Positions 33,430 to 40,689 of a DNA stretch of 49,216 nt are shown here, in pieces. How positions within the stretch are numbered: the first letter of the stretch is position 1; every line of letters begins with the position of its first letter. The position numbers and the translations under genes are program-made. The stretch comes from Frankiales bacterium (GTDB lineage Bacteria > Actinomycetota > Actinomycetes > Mycobacteriales > SCTD01): assembly GCA_025465465.1 (NCBI GenBank), contig JAODND010000058.1, positions 1 to 49,216 on the forward strand. The letters are read 5' to 3'. Under the pieces are notes generated by a model that searched no databases, had not been told where the DNA came from, and saw only the letters and a list, made by a program, of their open reading frames with translations.

Positions 33430-33723
33430 TCACAGGTGACACCACGAGGGCGCATCCCTCAGGAGCGTGACCGAAAGGAGTCGCCCGCGTGGTCCGATGC
33501 CCGACAACGGAGCGTATGTGATCTTGAGACACTGCCCAGCACGAAGCGCACCCACTTGCTTGGAGGTGGCCGCGAAGCAGTCGCCTGACGCCTGGGGCCC
33601 ACCAAGGCAGAGCCGCGGCTTTGTCGTGGTGACGACGCCGACCAAGCTGTGACCGGCCGACCCTGATGAGCACGAGGTCAGCAGCACCGAAAGCGCGACG
33701 AGTGGGAGACTGCCAAGGCGCAC
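33430..33723 (-). CDS. Small lipoprotein, 97 aa
   Basis: GTG at 33723 opens VRLGSLPLVALSVLLTSCSSG, a lipoprotein signal with lipobox LTSC. The mature part has four more cysteines (LCLGG, GDCFAA, GQCLKI, SWCHL), suggesting a compact disulfide-bonded domain ending in strands (RLLSVTLLRDAP). No family recognised. Divergent from the gene at 33792. Confidence 0.65.
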   Translation of the reverse strand: MRLGSLPLVALSVLLTSCSSGSAGHSLVGVVTTTKPRLCLGGPQASGDCFAATSKQVGALRAGQCLKITYAPLSGIGPRGRLLSVTLLRDAPSWCHL

Positions 33724-33791
33724 GTGGGGATGGTCCCAGACAACCCCGATCTTCTCCTCCAGGTTCCGCGTCGCGGCGCTATCGTCCGCCG

Positions 33792-34172
33792 ATGACCGAG
33801 GCACAGGCCGCGCTCGAGGCGAGGCGAAGCCCATGGCGGGTGGCACTCCTTGGACTCGTCATCGTGCTGCTCGTCGCGGTCGCATCCGGTCTCTATGCAT
33901 GTCACGCGATGCGTCAGACGCCCTTCATGGCCGGACCGGATCGTCTCTCGATCTGCGGGCGCGACTTCGGCGGACCAGGCTTTGTCTTCCGACGCCAGCA
34001 GTTGTTGCGGGAGCAGGATGGTCGCATCGGAACGGTCATGACGTGGCAAGGCCGTCGAGAGATATGGGGGAGGCACCTGACAATCGGCGGTGTGCCAGGG
34101 TGCGGGACCGGCGTGTACCTCCGTATCAACGGGGACACCTTCCGCGGTTACGGGCTGCTCGGCGGCCCGTAG
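33792..34172 (+). CDS. Membrane-anchored hypothetical protein, 126 aa
   Basis: MTEAQAALEARRSPWRVA precedes a single transmembrane helix (LLGLVIVLLVAVASGLYAC). The extracytoplasmic domain (DRLSICGRDFGGPGFVFRRQQLL ... GGVPGCGTGVYLRINGDTFRGYGLLGGP) has two cysteines and mixed strand pattern. No family known to me. Start at 33792 has no clear ribosome-binding site. Confidence 0.6.
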   Translation: MTEAQAALEARRSPWRVALLGLVIVLLVAVASGLYACHAMRQTPFMAGPDRLSICGRDFGGPGFVFRRQQLLREQDGRIGTVMTWQGRREIWGRHLTIGGVPGCGTGVYLRINGDTFRGYGLLGGP

Positions 34173-34233
34173 CCCACGTCCCTGAGCGATCGAGCGTCTT
34201 CGCTGTCGCGATGAGCGGCGATACCGTCACGCC

Positions 34234-34467
34234 GTGGCTGAGGATCACGTTGCAGAGCTCGCGGCCAACAACGCCATCTTGCGCCTGCCCGTCGTGCCCT
34301 TCATCGGGCTGAGCGCCCAAGAGGCCGAAAAACGCGCAAAGCAGGAGGGCCGCTACGTGAGGCTGTTGACCTCCCTCGACGGTCCCCGCCGTCTTGATCT
34401 CGCCTTCAGGCGCGTCAATATCGTCCTGGACGGCGTAGGCGTCGTGTCGGCTGCCGACACTGGGTAG
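34234..34467 (+). CDS. Stand-alone I78-like domain protein, 77 aa
   Basis: GTG start gives AEDHVAELAANNAILRLPVVPFIGLSAQEAEKRAKQEG, then RVNIVLDGVGVVSAADTG. The FIGLSAQEAEKRA-x-RVNIVLD layout is that of the peptidase inhibitor I78 family and matches the domain at the end of the anti-sigma-like protein at 30729 and the protein at 42128. No signal peptide, so probably cytoplasmic. Lies 159 bases upstream of the third sigma factor, same strand. Confidence 0.6.
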   Translation: MAEDHVAELAANNAILRLPVVPFIGLSAQEAEKRAKQEGRYVRLLTSLDGPRRLDLAFRRVNIVLDGVGVVSAADTG

Positions 34468-34591
34468 GCGGCGCTCTCCACCGCAGTCTCGGTCGACGGA
34501 TGCTTGCTCGTCCCCATGGGTTGGCCGGTCAGCGTGCCGAGCCGGCCCGGCCCTGTGCGTGGGTCGATCTGAGGAAGTTGCCGGGGGGAGG

Positions 34592-34615
34592 CAACCCGGC
34601 GCATGGGTTCCGGGC
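34592..34615 (+). promoter_or_regulatory. Element shared by two sigma-factor genes
   Basis: CAACC at 34592-34596, nine bases, then GGTTCCGGGC at 34606-34615, ending 11 bases before the sigma factor start. Identical spacing to 32036-32059. The CAACC is also part of a GTTGCC/GGCAAC hairpin starting at 34578. Confidence 0.5.
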
Positions 34616-34626
34616 ACTGTAGGGGT

Positions 34627-35115
34627 GTGACGTACGAGCGGGAGCTGGAGCTGTTCGTGGCTACCCATGAGTCGAGTCTGCTGCGTCTGGCCTACGCCAT
34701 GACGGGCGACTGGCACCTGGCGCAGGACGCGGTTCAGGCGTCCCTGGCGAAGGCCTACGCCCGCTGGGGGCGGGTACGGAGCGTCGCCGCGCCTGATCTT
34801 TACGTGCGGAAGATCGTCATCCGGACCTGCGCCCGGCATCGGGCCCGACATCGGTCGTTGATCACGACACCGTTCCTTCCCGATCGCGCCGTCGAGGCGC
34901 CCGACGTCACTGAGCGGCTGTTGTTGATGCAGGTCTTGCTGAGCCTGCCGCCCAGACAGCGTGCCGTCGTCGTTCTGCGTTTCCTGGAGGACCGCTCAGT
35001 TGAGGAGTGCGCGGGAGCTCTTGGGTGCTCGGAAGGAACCGTGAAGAGCCAAACGTCGAAGGCCCTCGCTTCGTTGCGGGGCATTCTCGAGCCGCAGGAG
35101 ATCGCCCGTGGATGA
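34627..35115 (+). CDS. SigE-family RNA polymerase sigma factor (ECF type)
   Basis: 162 residues from the GTG at 34627. TYERELELFVATHESSLLRLAYAMTGDWHLAQDAVQASLAKAYARW is region 2, DLYVRKIVIRTCARHRAR region 2.4 and LPPRQRAVVVLRFLEDRSVEECAGALGCSEGTVKSQTSKAL region 4. First gene of a three-gene unit: its end overlaps the next gene by eight bases and that gene joins a lipoprotein gene by one base. Confidence 0.92.
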   Translation: MTYERELELFVATHESSLLRLAYAMTGDWHLAQDAVQASLAKAYARWGRVRSVAAPDLYVRKIVIRTCARHRARHRSLITTPFLPDRAVEAPDVTERLLLMQVLLSLPPRQRAVVVLRFLEDRSVEECAGALGCSEGTVKSQTSKALASLRGILEPQEIARG

Positions 35116-35755
35116 GAACAGGATGCGCCAGCAACTTCTGACGGCCACCGACCCCGGCGAGCGCGTCGTCCTGCTCGTCGACGTTGTTCACCAAGCTGAG
35201 CGGCGGCAGCGTCGCACTCGTCGGCTGCAGGCCGCTGCGCTCGCCGCTGCAGCCGCGGTCATCGCTGCCGGCAGCGCCGCGGCGCTCACGCTGACGCCGC
35301 ACCGCACCACGCCCGAAGCGCAGAAGGCACCTGCGCCTGCCCGGACCGGTACCCCAGCACCGACGGGGCTTGCACCCGGCGTGCCCTGCGACAGTGGGAA
35401 CAGCTTCCGAGTCGGTGACACGGTGTTGGCCGACGGCATCCGCGAGATTTCCTATGGAACAGTGTTCGACTTGCCTGCCGATGGGCTCCTCCAGGTCTCG
35501 CTGACGCTTGGAGGTGACCGCGCGACCCTCGGGCGTTGGACCGCCGACCTGTGGGATGGCCACACGACGAGGACGACACCGGCCGCTGGCTCCGTCAGCA
35601 CCGACGGCCGTTCCGGCATCGCGACCGTTCGTCCCACCAGAGCAGACGGAACACCGCTCCCCCTGGGTCGCTACTACTTGGAGGTCCGCTGGGAGCCGCT
35701 CGGGTGCGGTCGCTACATCAGCGAGAGCACCTTCTTCTCCGTGCGGCTCACGTGA
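35108..35755 (+). CDS. Anti-sigma-like membrane protein, 215 aa
   Basis: Cytoplasmic segment MDENRMRQQLLTATDPGERVVLLVDVVHQAERRQRR, a transmembrane helix (ALAAAAAVIAAGSAAAL), a Pro/Ala/Thr-rich linker, and an extracytoplasmic beta domain starting at a cysteine (GVPCDSGNSF) and ending LEVRWEPLGCGRYISESTFFSVRL. Overlapping the sigma factor gene, so probably its regulator. No HxxxCxxC zinc motif. The domain is unlike the propeller (26337) or the I78 type (30729), so the three pairs sense different inputs. Confidence 0.75.
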   Translation: MDENRMRQQLLTATDPGERVVLLVDVVHQAERRQRRTRRLQAAALAAAAAVIAAGSAAALTLTPHRTTPEAQKAPAPARTGTPAPTGLAPGVPCDSGNSFRVGDTVLADGIREISYGTVFDLPADGLLQVSLTLGGDRATLGRWTADLWDGHTTRTTPAAGSVSTDGRSGIATVRPTRADGTPLPLGRYYLEVRWEPLGCGRYISESTFFSVRLT

Positions 35756-36141
35756 TGATCCGTGGTCTTGCGACAATGGCGGTCCTGGGCTTGCTCGCGG
35801 GATGCGGGGGAAGCACAGTGCCTGCCTCGGGTCCGAACCACACGGTGCATGGCCTCCTGGCGGACGTTGGTGGCCCTGCCCCCGTCGACGGCAGCGCGGG
35901 GGTGTATCCCTTTGCCGGAGAGGTCACTGTGCGCGGCGAGGGCCTGACCAAGACCGTTACAGCAGGCGTCGACGGCCGCTTCACCGTTGACGTGCCCGAC
36001 GGCAGATACGTCGCAGTGGGGCACGGCACGATGGCGAGCCCTGGAGCTGATCCCATCGTTGGCAACCCGTGCCGCTCCGAACCCTTTCAGGTGGCAGGCG
36101 CCGACGTGAACAAGATCAGCGTCATCTGCTCGATCAAGTAG
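35755..36141 (+). CDS. Lipoprotein with a single beta-sandwich domain
   Basis: 128 residues. MIRGLATMAVLGLLAGCGGS has lipobox LAGC (residues 14-17). The mature domain (SAGVYPFAGEVTVRGEGLTKTV...GVDGRFTVDVPDGRYVAVG) resembles a carboxypeptidase regulatory-like/peptide-binding beta sandwich, with two cysteines near the end. It is related to the lipoprotein at 36678. Third gene in the sigma operon; it shares one base with the upstream stop (TGATG), so it probably belongs to the sigma regulon or its signal system. Confidence 0.78.
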   Translation: MIRGLATMAVLGLLAGCGGSTVPASGPNHTVHGLLADVGGPAPVDGSAGVYPFAGEVTVRGEGLTKTVTAGVDGRFTVDVPDGRYVAVGHGTMASPGADPIVGNPCRSEPFQVAGADVNKISVICSIK

Positions 36142-36181
36142 ACGGCCGACCGCACCAGCTCCGGTACCGGCATCCGAAGGT

Positions 36182-36250
36182 GGGAGCCGGCTACCCACTG
36201 CCTCTCGGGTAACCGGCTGCTTACTGCTGGGAACCGGCTCTACCTACTGC
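36182..36250. repeat. Three tandem imperfect repeats of about 21 bases
   Basis: Units at 36182-36201, 36207-36227 and 36229-36250 share GGG, then A-purine-CCGGCT, then ACTGC at the end (for example GGGAACCGGCT). The last unit overlaps the stop of the 40-residue gene on the minus strand. The array starts 41 bases after the upstream lipoprotein stop. Could be protein-binding sites or a terminator region. Confidence 0.45.
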
Positions 36251-36362
36251 GACGCTGGGTCAGCCAGAACACAAGTAGGGCGAGAATGATCGCAGGGATG
36301 AGGATGGCGGGCCCGCCGTAGATGGCACCGAAGGCCAGCACCCGAGTTGCGCCAAGCGTCAT
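36240..36362 (-). CDS. Single-helix membrane microprotein, 40 aa
   Basis: MTLGATRVLAFGAIYGGPAI begins the protein, followed by LIPAIILALLVFWLTQRRSR; one helix and a strongly basic end. Convergent with the lipoprotein at 35755 and divergent from the similar microprotein at 36479. Too short for ordinary gene finding. Function unknown. Confidence 0.5.
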   Translation of the reverse strand: MTLGATRVLAFGAIYGGPAILIPAIILALLVFWLTQRRSR

Positions 36363-36478
36363 GCGCTGATCTTGCCCCGCATGGCCGTTAGCAATGTTGT
36401 TGCCCCTCAATCGGTCGTCAGCCCTCCCTCACAGCCGATAACCAGGCTCGTCCGGGTGGCATTACGAGGTTGGACGGG

Positions 36479-36601
36479 ATGACGGCGTACGCAAGCGGCG
36501 GTGGACTCGGTAGCGCGCCGCGAGGTCCGGTCGGCGTCGTCGTGACGATCATCGTCGTACTGGTCACCATCATCGCCTTCATCAAGCGGGACCGTGGCTA
36601 G
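36479..36601 (+). CDS. Single-helix membrane microprotein, 40 aa
   Basis: MTAYASGGGLGSAPRGP leads directly into one hydrophobic helix (VGVVVTIIVVLVTIIAFI) and a basic end KRDRG. Same size and architecture as the gene at 36240, on the opposite strand with starts 116 bases apart. Function unknown. Confidence 0.5.
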   Translation: MTAYASGGGLGSAPRGPVGVVVTIIVVLVTIIAFIKRDRG

Positions 36602-36677
36602 GGCAGGGTTTCCTACAGGCGCAGAACCGGACCTTCACGTCCTCGAACCGATGTGGATGCGCGAGAGTCTTACAAGC

Positions 36678-37070
36678 ATGAAGGTCTCGCGGGCACTGAC
36701 GACGATGGCCCTTCTGTTGCTGTCCGGAGCCTGCACGCACGCAAGCACTCAGGGTGGGCCTACGCCCACCTCCTCGCGCACACCAGTCGCCCAGCGCCGC
36801 CTCAGCGGCGTTCTCATGATTTCGCCGCCGATGACGAGGAGCTTCGCCACCAGCGGAACCGTCGTGCTGGCGGGGCCTGCGTCGCGACGGATTGCTGTTG
36901 GCGCAGACGGGCGCTTTGAAGCGACGGTTCCACCGGGTGAGTACGTAGTTACGGGCCGCAGCCCCTTGTACGGCGGCGGCTCATACACCTGCATCACGAC
37001 TAACGCGAAGACGCTGGCGGTGCCTGCAGGCAAGTCGGTGAGCACCGAGGTCTGGTGCCTCGAGAAGTAG
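36678..37070 (+). CDS. Lipoprotein related to 35755
   Basis: 130 residues from the ATG at 36678: MKVSRALTTMALLLLSGACT, lipobox SGAC. The mature domain GTVVLAGPASRRIAVGADGRFEATVPPGEYVVTG aligns with the domain of the lipoprotein at 35755 (both have V-x-ADGRF-x2-x-VP-x-G-x-Y), and both have a late conserved cysteine pair. Extra 28 residues upstream in the frame are not signal-like. Probably a diverged paralogue. Confidence 0.75.
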   Translation: MKVSRALTTMALLLLSGACTHASTQGGPTPTSSRTPVAQRRLSGVLMISPPMTRSFATSGTVVLAGPASRRIAVGADGRFEATVPPGEYVVTGRSPLYGGGSYTCITTNAKTLAVPAGKSVSTEVWCLEK

Positions 37071-37090
37071 CCGTCGTTTCATCGAAAAGT

Positions 37091-37118
37091 GCCGCTCGCC
37101 GTCGCGCCGGCGAGCGGC
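37091..37118. terminator. Bidirectional hairpin terminator
   Basis: Perfect 11-base stem (GCCGCTCGCCG, 37091-37101 with 37108-37118) and six-base loop, lying between the converging stops of the lipoprotein gene (37070) and the gene ending at 37134. Confidence 0.75.
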
Positions 37119-37133
37119 AGCGGCGTCGAGCAG

Positions 37134-37667
37134 CTAGCGCACGGAGCCTGTGATCACGTTCACCACGAATCGGGAGCCAGTGGGGCCAGTGACGGTGACA
37201 AAGGGGACCCGCACGCTCTCGACGCGTAATGGTCCGGGCGTCCGCGGCAAGGCCAGATCCTCAGGCAGTCCCGGTGTTGCATCGGCCGGTGCGGTCTCTA
37301 GAGGGTTCTTGACGCGAAGGATCTTGCCGAGAGGCTCGTAGGTGCCGGGCGCTGATTTCTGCGCTTCTGTCGGAGGGGCACTGCCTACCGCGATCAGGTA
37401 ATGGTATCCATCGAGGTCGCCCTGCCACCCCGAACCGGCGTCGACGTAGCCAGGCAGCGTTCCCTTGAAGGCATCCGGACCAATAAGCCCGGGCGGTCCG
37501 TAGTCCCATGCTGGGTCGGGCGATGCAGGCCCGCCCCGTGCTGGCGTGGTAGCGCTGACGCCAGGCGCCGCGTCGGATCGGCTTTGGGTGTCGGCTTCGC
37601 ATGCAGCCGTAAGCATGATGACGACAAGCAACATGCTTGCGCGCGCCTTCATGGACACAAGACGCAT
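37134..37667 (-). CDS. Lipoprotein, 177 aa
   Basis: ATG at 37667 has GGAGG six bases upstream. Lipobox TAAC follows a signal (ASMLLVVIMLTAAC). The mature part is hydrophilic and rich in Pro, Gly, Thr; the C-terminus ends VRVPFVTVTGPTGSRFVVNVITGSVR, a beta hairpin. DAGSGWQGDLDGYHYLIAVG is a distinctive middle segment. No family recognised. Convergent with the lipoprotein at 36678 across a hairpin terminator. Confidence 0.72.
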   Translation of the reverse strand: MRLVSMKARASMLLVVIMLTAACEADTQSRSDAAPGVSATTPARGGPASPDPAWDYGPPGLIGPDAFKGTLPGYVDAGSGWQGDLDGYHYLIAVGSAPPTEAQKSAPGTYEPLGKILRVKNPLETAPADATPGLPEDLALPRTPGPLRVESVRVPFVTVTGPTGSRFVVNVITGSVR

Positions 37668-37802
37668 CCTGCTCCTCCCAGGTTGCCCCGGTCACCCGAT
37701 GATCAGCATGGCCCCCTGAGAAGTGATGCACCTACCGACCGATAGCCGCACTCGTTGACAAAGGTTCTGACAGAGCGGCCCAACGAGGGGATGCTCTGGG
37801 TC

Positions 37803-38177
37803 ATGCGAAGGGGACGCGTCTGGATGGCGCTGGTCTTGATGGTCTGCCTCGCCTGCACCGGCCAGTCGGCGATCACAGCGAAAGGCTGCGCGTTCCAAGA
37901 CCATGCTGGAGGCGTGCAGCGCGCATTGAGACTGACGCCCTCGGGCTCAGCGAAGCTGGTCGTGAAGGTTGGCACCGGCATAACCGTGGACTTCGCGAGC
38001 GAAAGGCAAGTGCAGAACGTGTCGCTCACTCCCGGTAGCGCGGTACTGGCACCCGGGACGCAGAACGGCCTGCGGGGCCAAGAGTACCTTTTCACGGTCA
38101 TCAACCCTGGGAAGGTCGTCGTCTCAGCGACGACCACATCCGGTCATGTTTCGGCGACCGTCGTCGCGAGTTGCTAG
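37803..38177 (+). CDS. Small exported protein with lipobox, 124 aa
   Basis: MRRGRVWMALVLMVCLACTGQS is a lipoprotein signal, lipobox CLAC. The mature domain is beta-rich (AKLVVKVGTGITVDF ... GLRGQEYLFTVINPGKVVVSATTTSGHVSATVVASC) with cysteines near each end (KGCAFQ, ASC), likely disulfide-linked. No family recognised. An earlier ATG at 37791 is possible. Confidence 0.65.
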   Translation: MRRGRVWMALVLMVCLACTGQSAITAKGCAFQDHAGGVQRALRLTPSGSAKLVVKVGTGITVDFASERQVQNVSLTPGSAVLAPGTQNGLRGQEYLFTVINPGKVVVSATTTSGHVSATVVASC

Positions 38178-38478
38178 ACGGCACCTCGCGTCGGAAACCA
38201 TCACGAAGTCCCGCTGTTGACCGACACAGAAGTGTCGTGTCCGGGCCCGCCGCACCCAGCCGTTGACGACGGGTAGCTCTCCTCCGACATCAACGCTGGC
38301 CACGGCGAACGGGACCAGGCGCTACCGCCCGGTCGCTGAGCGAACGCAGCGAGTCGTGACGAGGCTCGACGGGCGTCTCATCGCACGCATCGGCACAACG
38401 GGGACAGCCCGGCGCTGTGGGCCCTGCTGCCGGGAGGCGACCACACTCCTGCCGAAATGGCGCAGGCCGTTGTGCGAC
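38178..38478. other. 301-base stretch without a convincing gene
   Basis: A short hairpin CGACAC/GTGTCG at 38222-38237 follows the upstream lipoprotein and could help terminate it. The rest has open frames on the plus strand (for example ALWALLPGGDHTPAEMAQ) that may be the remnant of an old gene, but no start, no family match and no good ribosome-binding site. Confidence 0.4.
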
Positions 38479-38778
38479 CTACGCGAAGCCGTCCGTGCCG
38501 GGTCGTGGGGTTGGCGTGTGGATGCCGTATCTCCACCAGGATCGGAACCCGATGAGCGGGAAGAGGGCCAGCGCTGTGCCGATGACGAACATGACCCGTG
38601 GATTGCGTCCGCGCCTTCCGACGTCCCACCACATGACGCCTATGGCGCAGGTTAGATAGGTGTAAAACGCGGCCAGGACGGTTCCGTCAACGCTGCCTCT
38701 CACATTGACTGCTGACCAGACGACCGCCACGCCGGTGGCCAAACTGAGCCAGAACGGCTGCGTACTGGGCTCCGCCAT
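38479..38778 (-). CDS. Three-helix membrane protein, 99 aa
   Basis: ATG at 38778 with AAGG seven bases upstream: MAEPSTQPFWLSL leads into helix 1 (ATGVAVVWSAVNV), helix 2 (VLAAFYTYLTCAIGVMWW) and helix 3 (VMFVIGTALALFPLIGF), with WWRYGIHTPTPRPG at the end. Overlaps the 3' end of the previous gene by 92 bases in another frame, which is unusual, so one of the two may be shortened by a frameshift. Function unknown. Confidence 0.6.
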   Translation of the reverse strand: MAEPSTQPFWLSLATGVAVVWSAVNVRGSVDGTVLAAFYTYLTCAIGVMWWDVGRRGRNPRVMFVIGTALALFPLIGFRSWWRYGIHTPTPRPGTDGFA

Positions 38779-39133
38779 GCACCAACCTTGCCCAGACGGC
38801 TCCGTTTGCACACGAGCCCCCGGGACGCGGCGTTCTCGGTGCCGGCTTTGCTCCTCCCGCCTTAGCGGTTCTTCCCAATCGGCCAACGCTGCCAGTAGTG
38901 GAGCGGCCGGTAGATGGGTCGATTTTGCTCTTGTCTGCAAACCCGAATGCGTATGCGAGCGCTCCGTACACAAAGATCAAGGCGAAGACGTAGAAGCAGC
39001 CCGCCAGGATGAACGACTCCGCGTCGGGTTTGCCGCGCAATGCGGCCGCCAAGATGACTGTGCCGATTGCGGCAGGGGGCAGCGCGGCAAGAGACATCGT
39101 CCGCGTTGGCCTTTGGTAGTCAATGAGCGACAC
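38687..39133 (-). CDS. Two-helix membrane protein, 148 aa
   Basis: GTG at 39133 is preceded by GGGAGG at the correct spacing. Two hydrophobic helices (AALPPAAIGTVILAAALRG and FILAGCFYVFALIFVYGALAYAFG) and then a hydrophilic region (ADKSKIDPSTGRSTTG) with a basic Pro/Arg tail. The last 30 residues overlap the next gene and may not be conserved. Function unknown. Confidence 0.6.
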   Translation of the reverse strand: MSLIDYQRPTRTMSLAALPPAAIGTVILAAALRGKPDAESFILAGCFYVFALIFVYGALAYAFGFADKSKIDPSTGRSTTGSVGRLGRTAKAGGAKPAPRTPRPGGSCANGAVWARLVHGGAQYAAVLAQFGHRRGGRLVSSQCERQR

Positions 39134-39402
39134 GTCACTGCCTCCCTTGCTCAGGTGCGCTAGACATGCCCGGCCTCGAAATCAAGAAACAGTCGTCCGG
39201 AGCACGAAGGCGGCAGGTGTCCTAATAGCCGGCCTATTTCGCCTTCGACGATTCTGCGGGATTGGCTTACCCACAGACTCCCTCCGCTCCGCCTCAACTG
39301 TGAGCTACCTGCTGCGTCCGGCAACAATCGACTGACCGTCTGCCGGACACTCGGGGCGCAGCCGGCCGGTTACAGCCCGGCACCGCCGGGAAGTGACGCT
39401 CG

Positions 39403-39537
39403 ATGGGCGAATCAGTTGTTGCTACGGGAGTGACTGCCTGCGTCACCTGTCTGCCAGGGCATGGGGGTCCAATCAGCACGGCGGTCATTGTGGTCATCGT
39501 GAGCGCGTTCCTCTGGCTGCGACGGCGCCATCGTTAG
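39403..39537 (+). CDS. Single-helix membrane microprotein, 44 aa
   Basis: MGESVVATGVTACVTCLPGHGGPI, then a helix STAVIVVIVSAFLWL and a basic end RRRHR. Same design as the 40-residue genes at 36240 and 36479. Three cysteines sit ahead of the helix. The 269 bases before it (39134-39402) show no gene. Confidence 0.4.
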   Translation: MGESVVATGVTACVTCLPGHGGPISTAVIVVIVSAFLWLRRRHR

Positions 39538-39734
39538 TCGGCGCCAAAGCCGATCAAGGGTTCACCGAAGTGACGCGACCTATACCGTCTCGGCTCGTCG
39601 GCAGTCAGGTCCCATTCTGGCAGTCCGTGCCATGAGCGCCGCACCGGAGGACAAGCGTCGACGCGCATCCGCAGAGGTCGCCACCGCACGGCTAATGCCG
39701 CTCCCGAGCGTGAAGACCCGGCCCTACACGTGTT

Positions 39735-39971
39735 CTAACAAGAGCGGGCAGGGTGCTCCACGCACGGGAGCGTTGCCCAATCTGATGTTCCGCTGGCTGA
39801 CTGCCAGGTACTCGTCGGCCAGTGCGGTCCGCTGTCGTCCGTAGTGACGACCGGTTCAGGCGCTGGTCTCGCAGCTGTCGCTGCCGCATGGCTTGTGGCT
39901 AGACCACCCAAGCAGGCGCAAGCGGCCAGGCTGGTGAGCAGGGCCAGACGTGAACGACGCACGTGGGACAT
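39735..39971 (-). CDS. Secreted small protein, 78 aa
   Basis: Signal peptide MSHVRRSRLALLTSLAACAC then a probable cleavage after ATSHAAA. The mature part (PEPVVTTDDSGPHWPTSTWQS...) is hydrophilic, tryptophan-containing, with one to two cysteines (LPCVEHPARSC). The frame on the opposite strand (39632-39844) overlaps it but has no signal and low coding character. Unknown family. Confidence 0.55.
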   Translation of the reverse strand: MSHVRRSRLALLTSLAACACLGGLATSHAAATAARPAPEPVVTTDDSGPHWPTSTWQSASGTSDWATLPCVEHPARSC

Positions 39972-40157
39972 CCTGAGTCACCGACGCCCAGATCTGCATC
40001 ACCCCTTTGGGGCCAACTCTCGACACCCCGAGGACAGGCGGCACGAGACAGCCCGATCTGAGGGCCAACACCCAGCAGACGCGCACCAATCGTCCGGGCG
40101 CTGCACAGGTTCGGCCCGCACGGTGAGGGTGCACCCACTAGAGAAAGAGGACCCGTT

Positions 40158-40409
40158 ATGGAGCGCTCCTATCCGCGGCACGTTCGCAGGCTGGCGCTCC
40201 TCGCGGCCGGTCTCGCGGCCGTCATCTTCGCGCCGGGGCTCGTGCTGCTGACGTTGAGCATCGGTGTCGGGCTCGTGGTCGGCACCGTCCTACTAGCAGC
40301 GCTCGGGGTCTGGGCGGTCAGGCGCCGGATACGCCGGGTCTTGCGAGAGGACTGGTCGACCTTCCCGACGGGCTGGGTCGTGGACGGTGTGATCGTCGAG
40401 GCCCGGTGA
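40158..40409 (+). CDS. Two-helix membrane protein, 83 aa
   Basis: MERSYPRHVRRLAL precedes two adjacent hydrophobic helices (LLAAGLAAVIFAPGLVLLTL and IGVGLVVGTVLLAALGVWAV), a basic RRRIRRVLRE segment and an end GWVVDGVIVEAR. AGAGG lies upstream of the ATG. Its stop shares one base with the next gene (TGATG), so the two are coupled. Confidence 0.65.
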   Translation: MERSYPRHVRRLALLAAGLAAVIFAPGLVLLTLSIGVGLVVGTVLLAALGVWAVRRRIRRVLREDWSTFPTGWVVDGVIVEAR

Positions 40410-40561
40410 TGCACGGCCGGGCCGGTCCGGTTGTCGCCGCAATGGCCGCAGCCTTGGTCACCGCAGCGTCGTTCGGCGGCGAGCTGTTGGGGCTCTTGGT
40501 CGTCGCTGCCTTCGTCGTGACCTGGATCGGCCTCTATGAGACGGTCGGCCTCGGCAGCTGA
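40409..40561 (+). CDS. Two-helix membrane microprotein, 50 aa
   Basis: MHGRAGPVVAAMAAALVTA forms the first hydrophobic segment, SFGGELL is a short loop, and GLLVVAAFVVTWIGLYETV the second. Translationally coupled to the gene at 40158. Function unknown. Confidence 0.5.
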   Translation: MHGRAGPVVAAMAAALVTAASFGGELLGLLVVAAFVVTWIGLYETVGLGS

Positions 40562-40689
40562 GCAGCGCTCAGCACACGAGGCCGACTTGGGACATCAAGT
40601 AGCGACAGGGCTCTTGAAATCGGCAGCGTTCTCCTTCACGTCCGACCCAGCCAGGCGCATTGAGGAACGGTGCACTCGGCCGGTGGACG

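Noticed and set aside
38263..38655. Plus-strand frame of 130 residues
   Set aside because: Largely antisense to the membrane gene at 38479 and low-complexity in the remainder.
39632..39844. Plus-strand 70-residue frame
   Set aside because: Antisense to the secreted-protein gene at 39735, which has a clear signal peptide.
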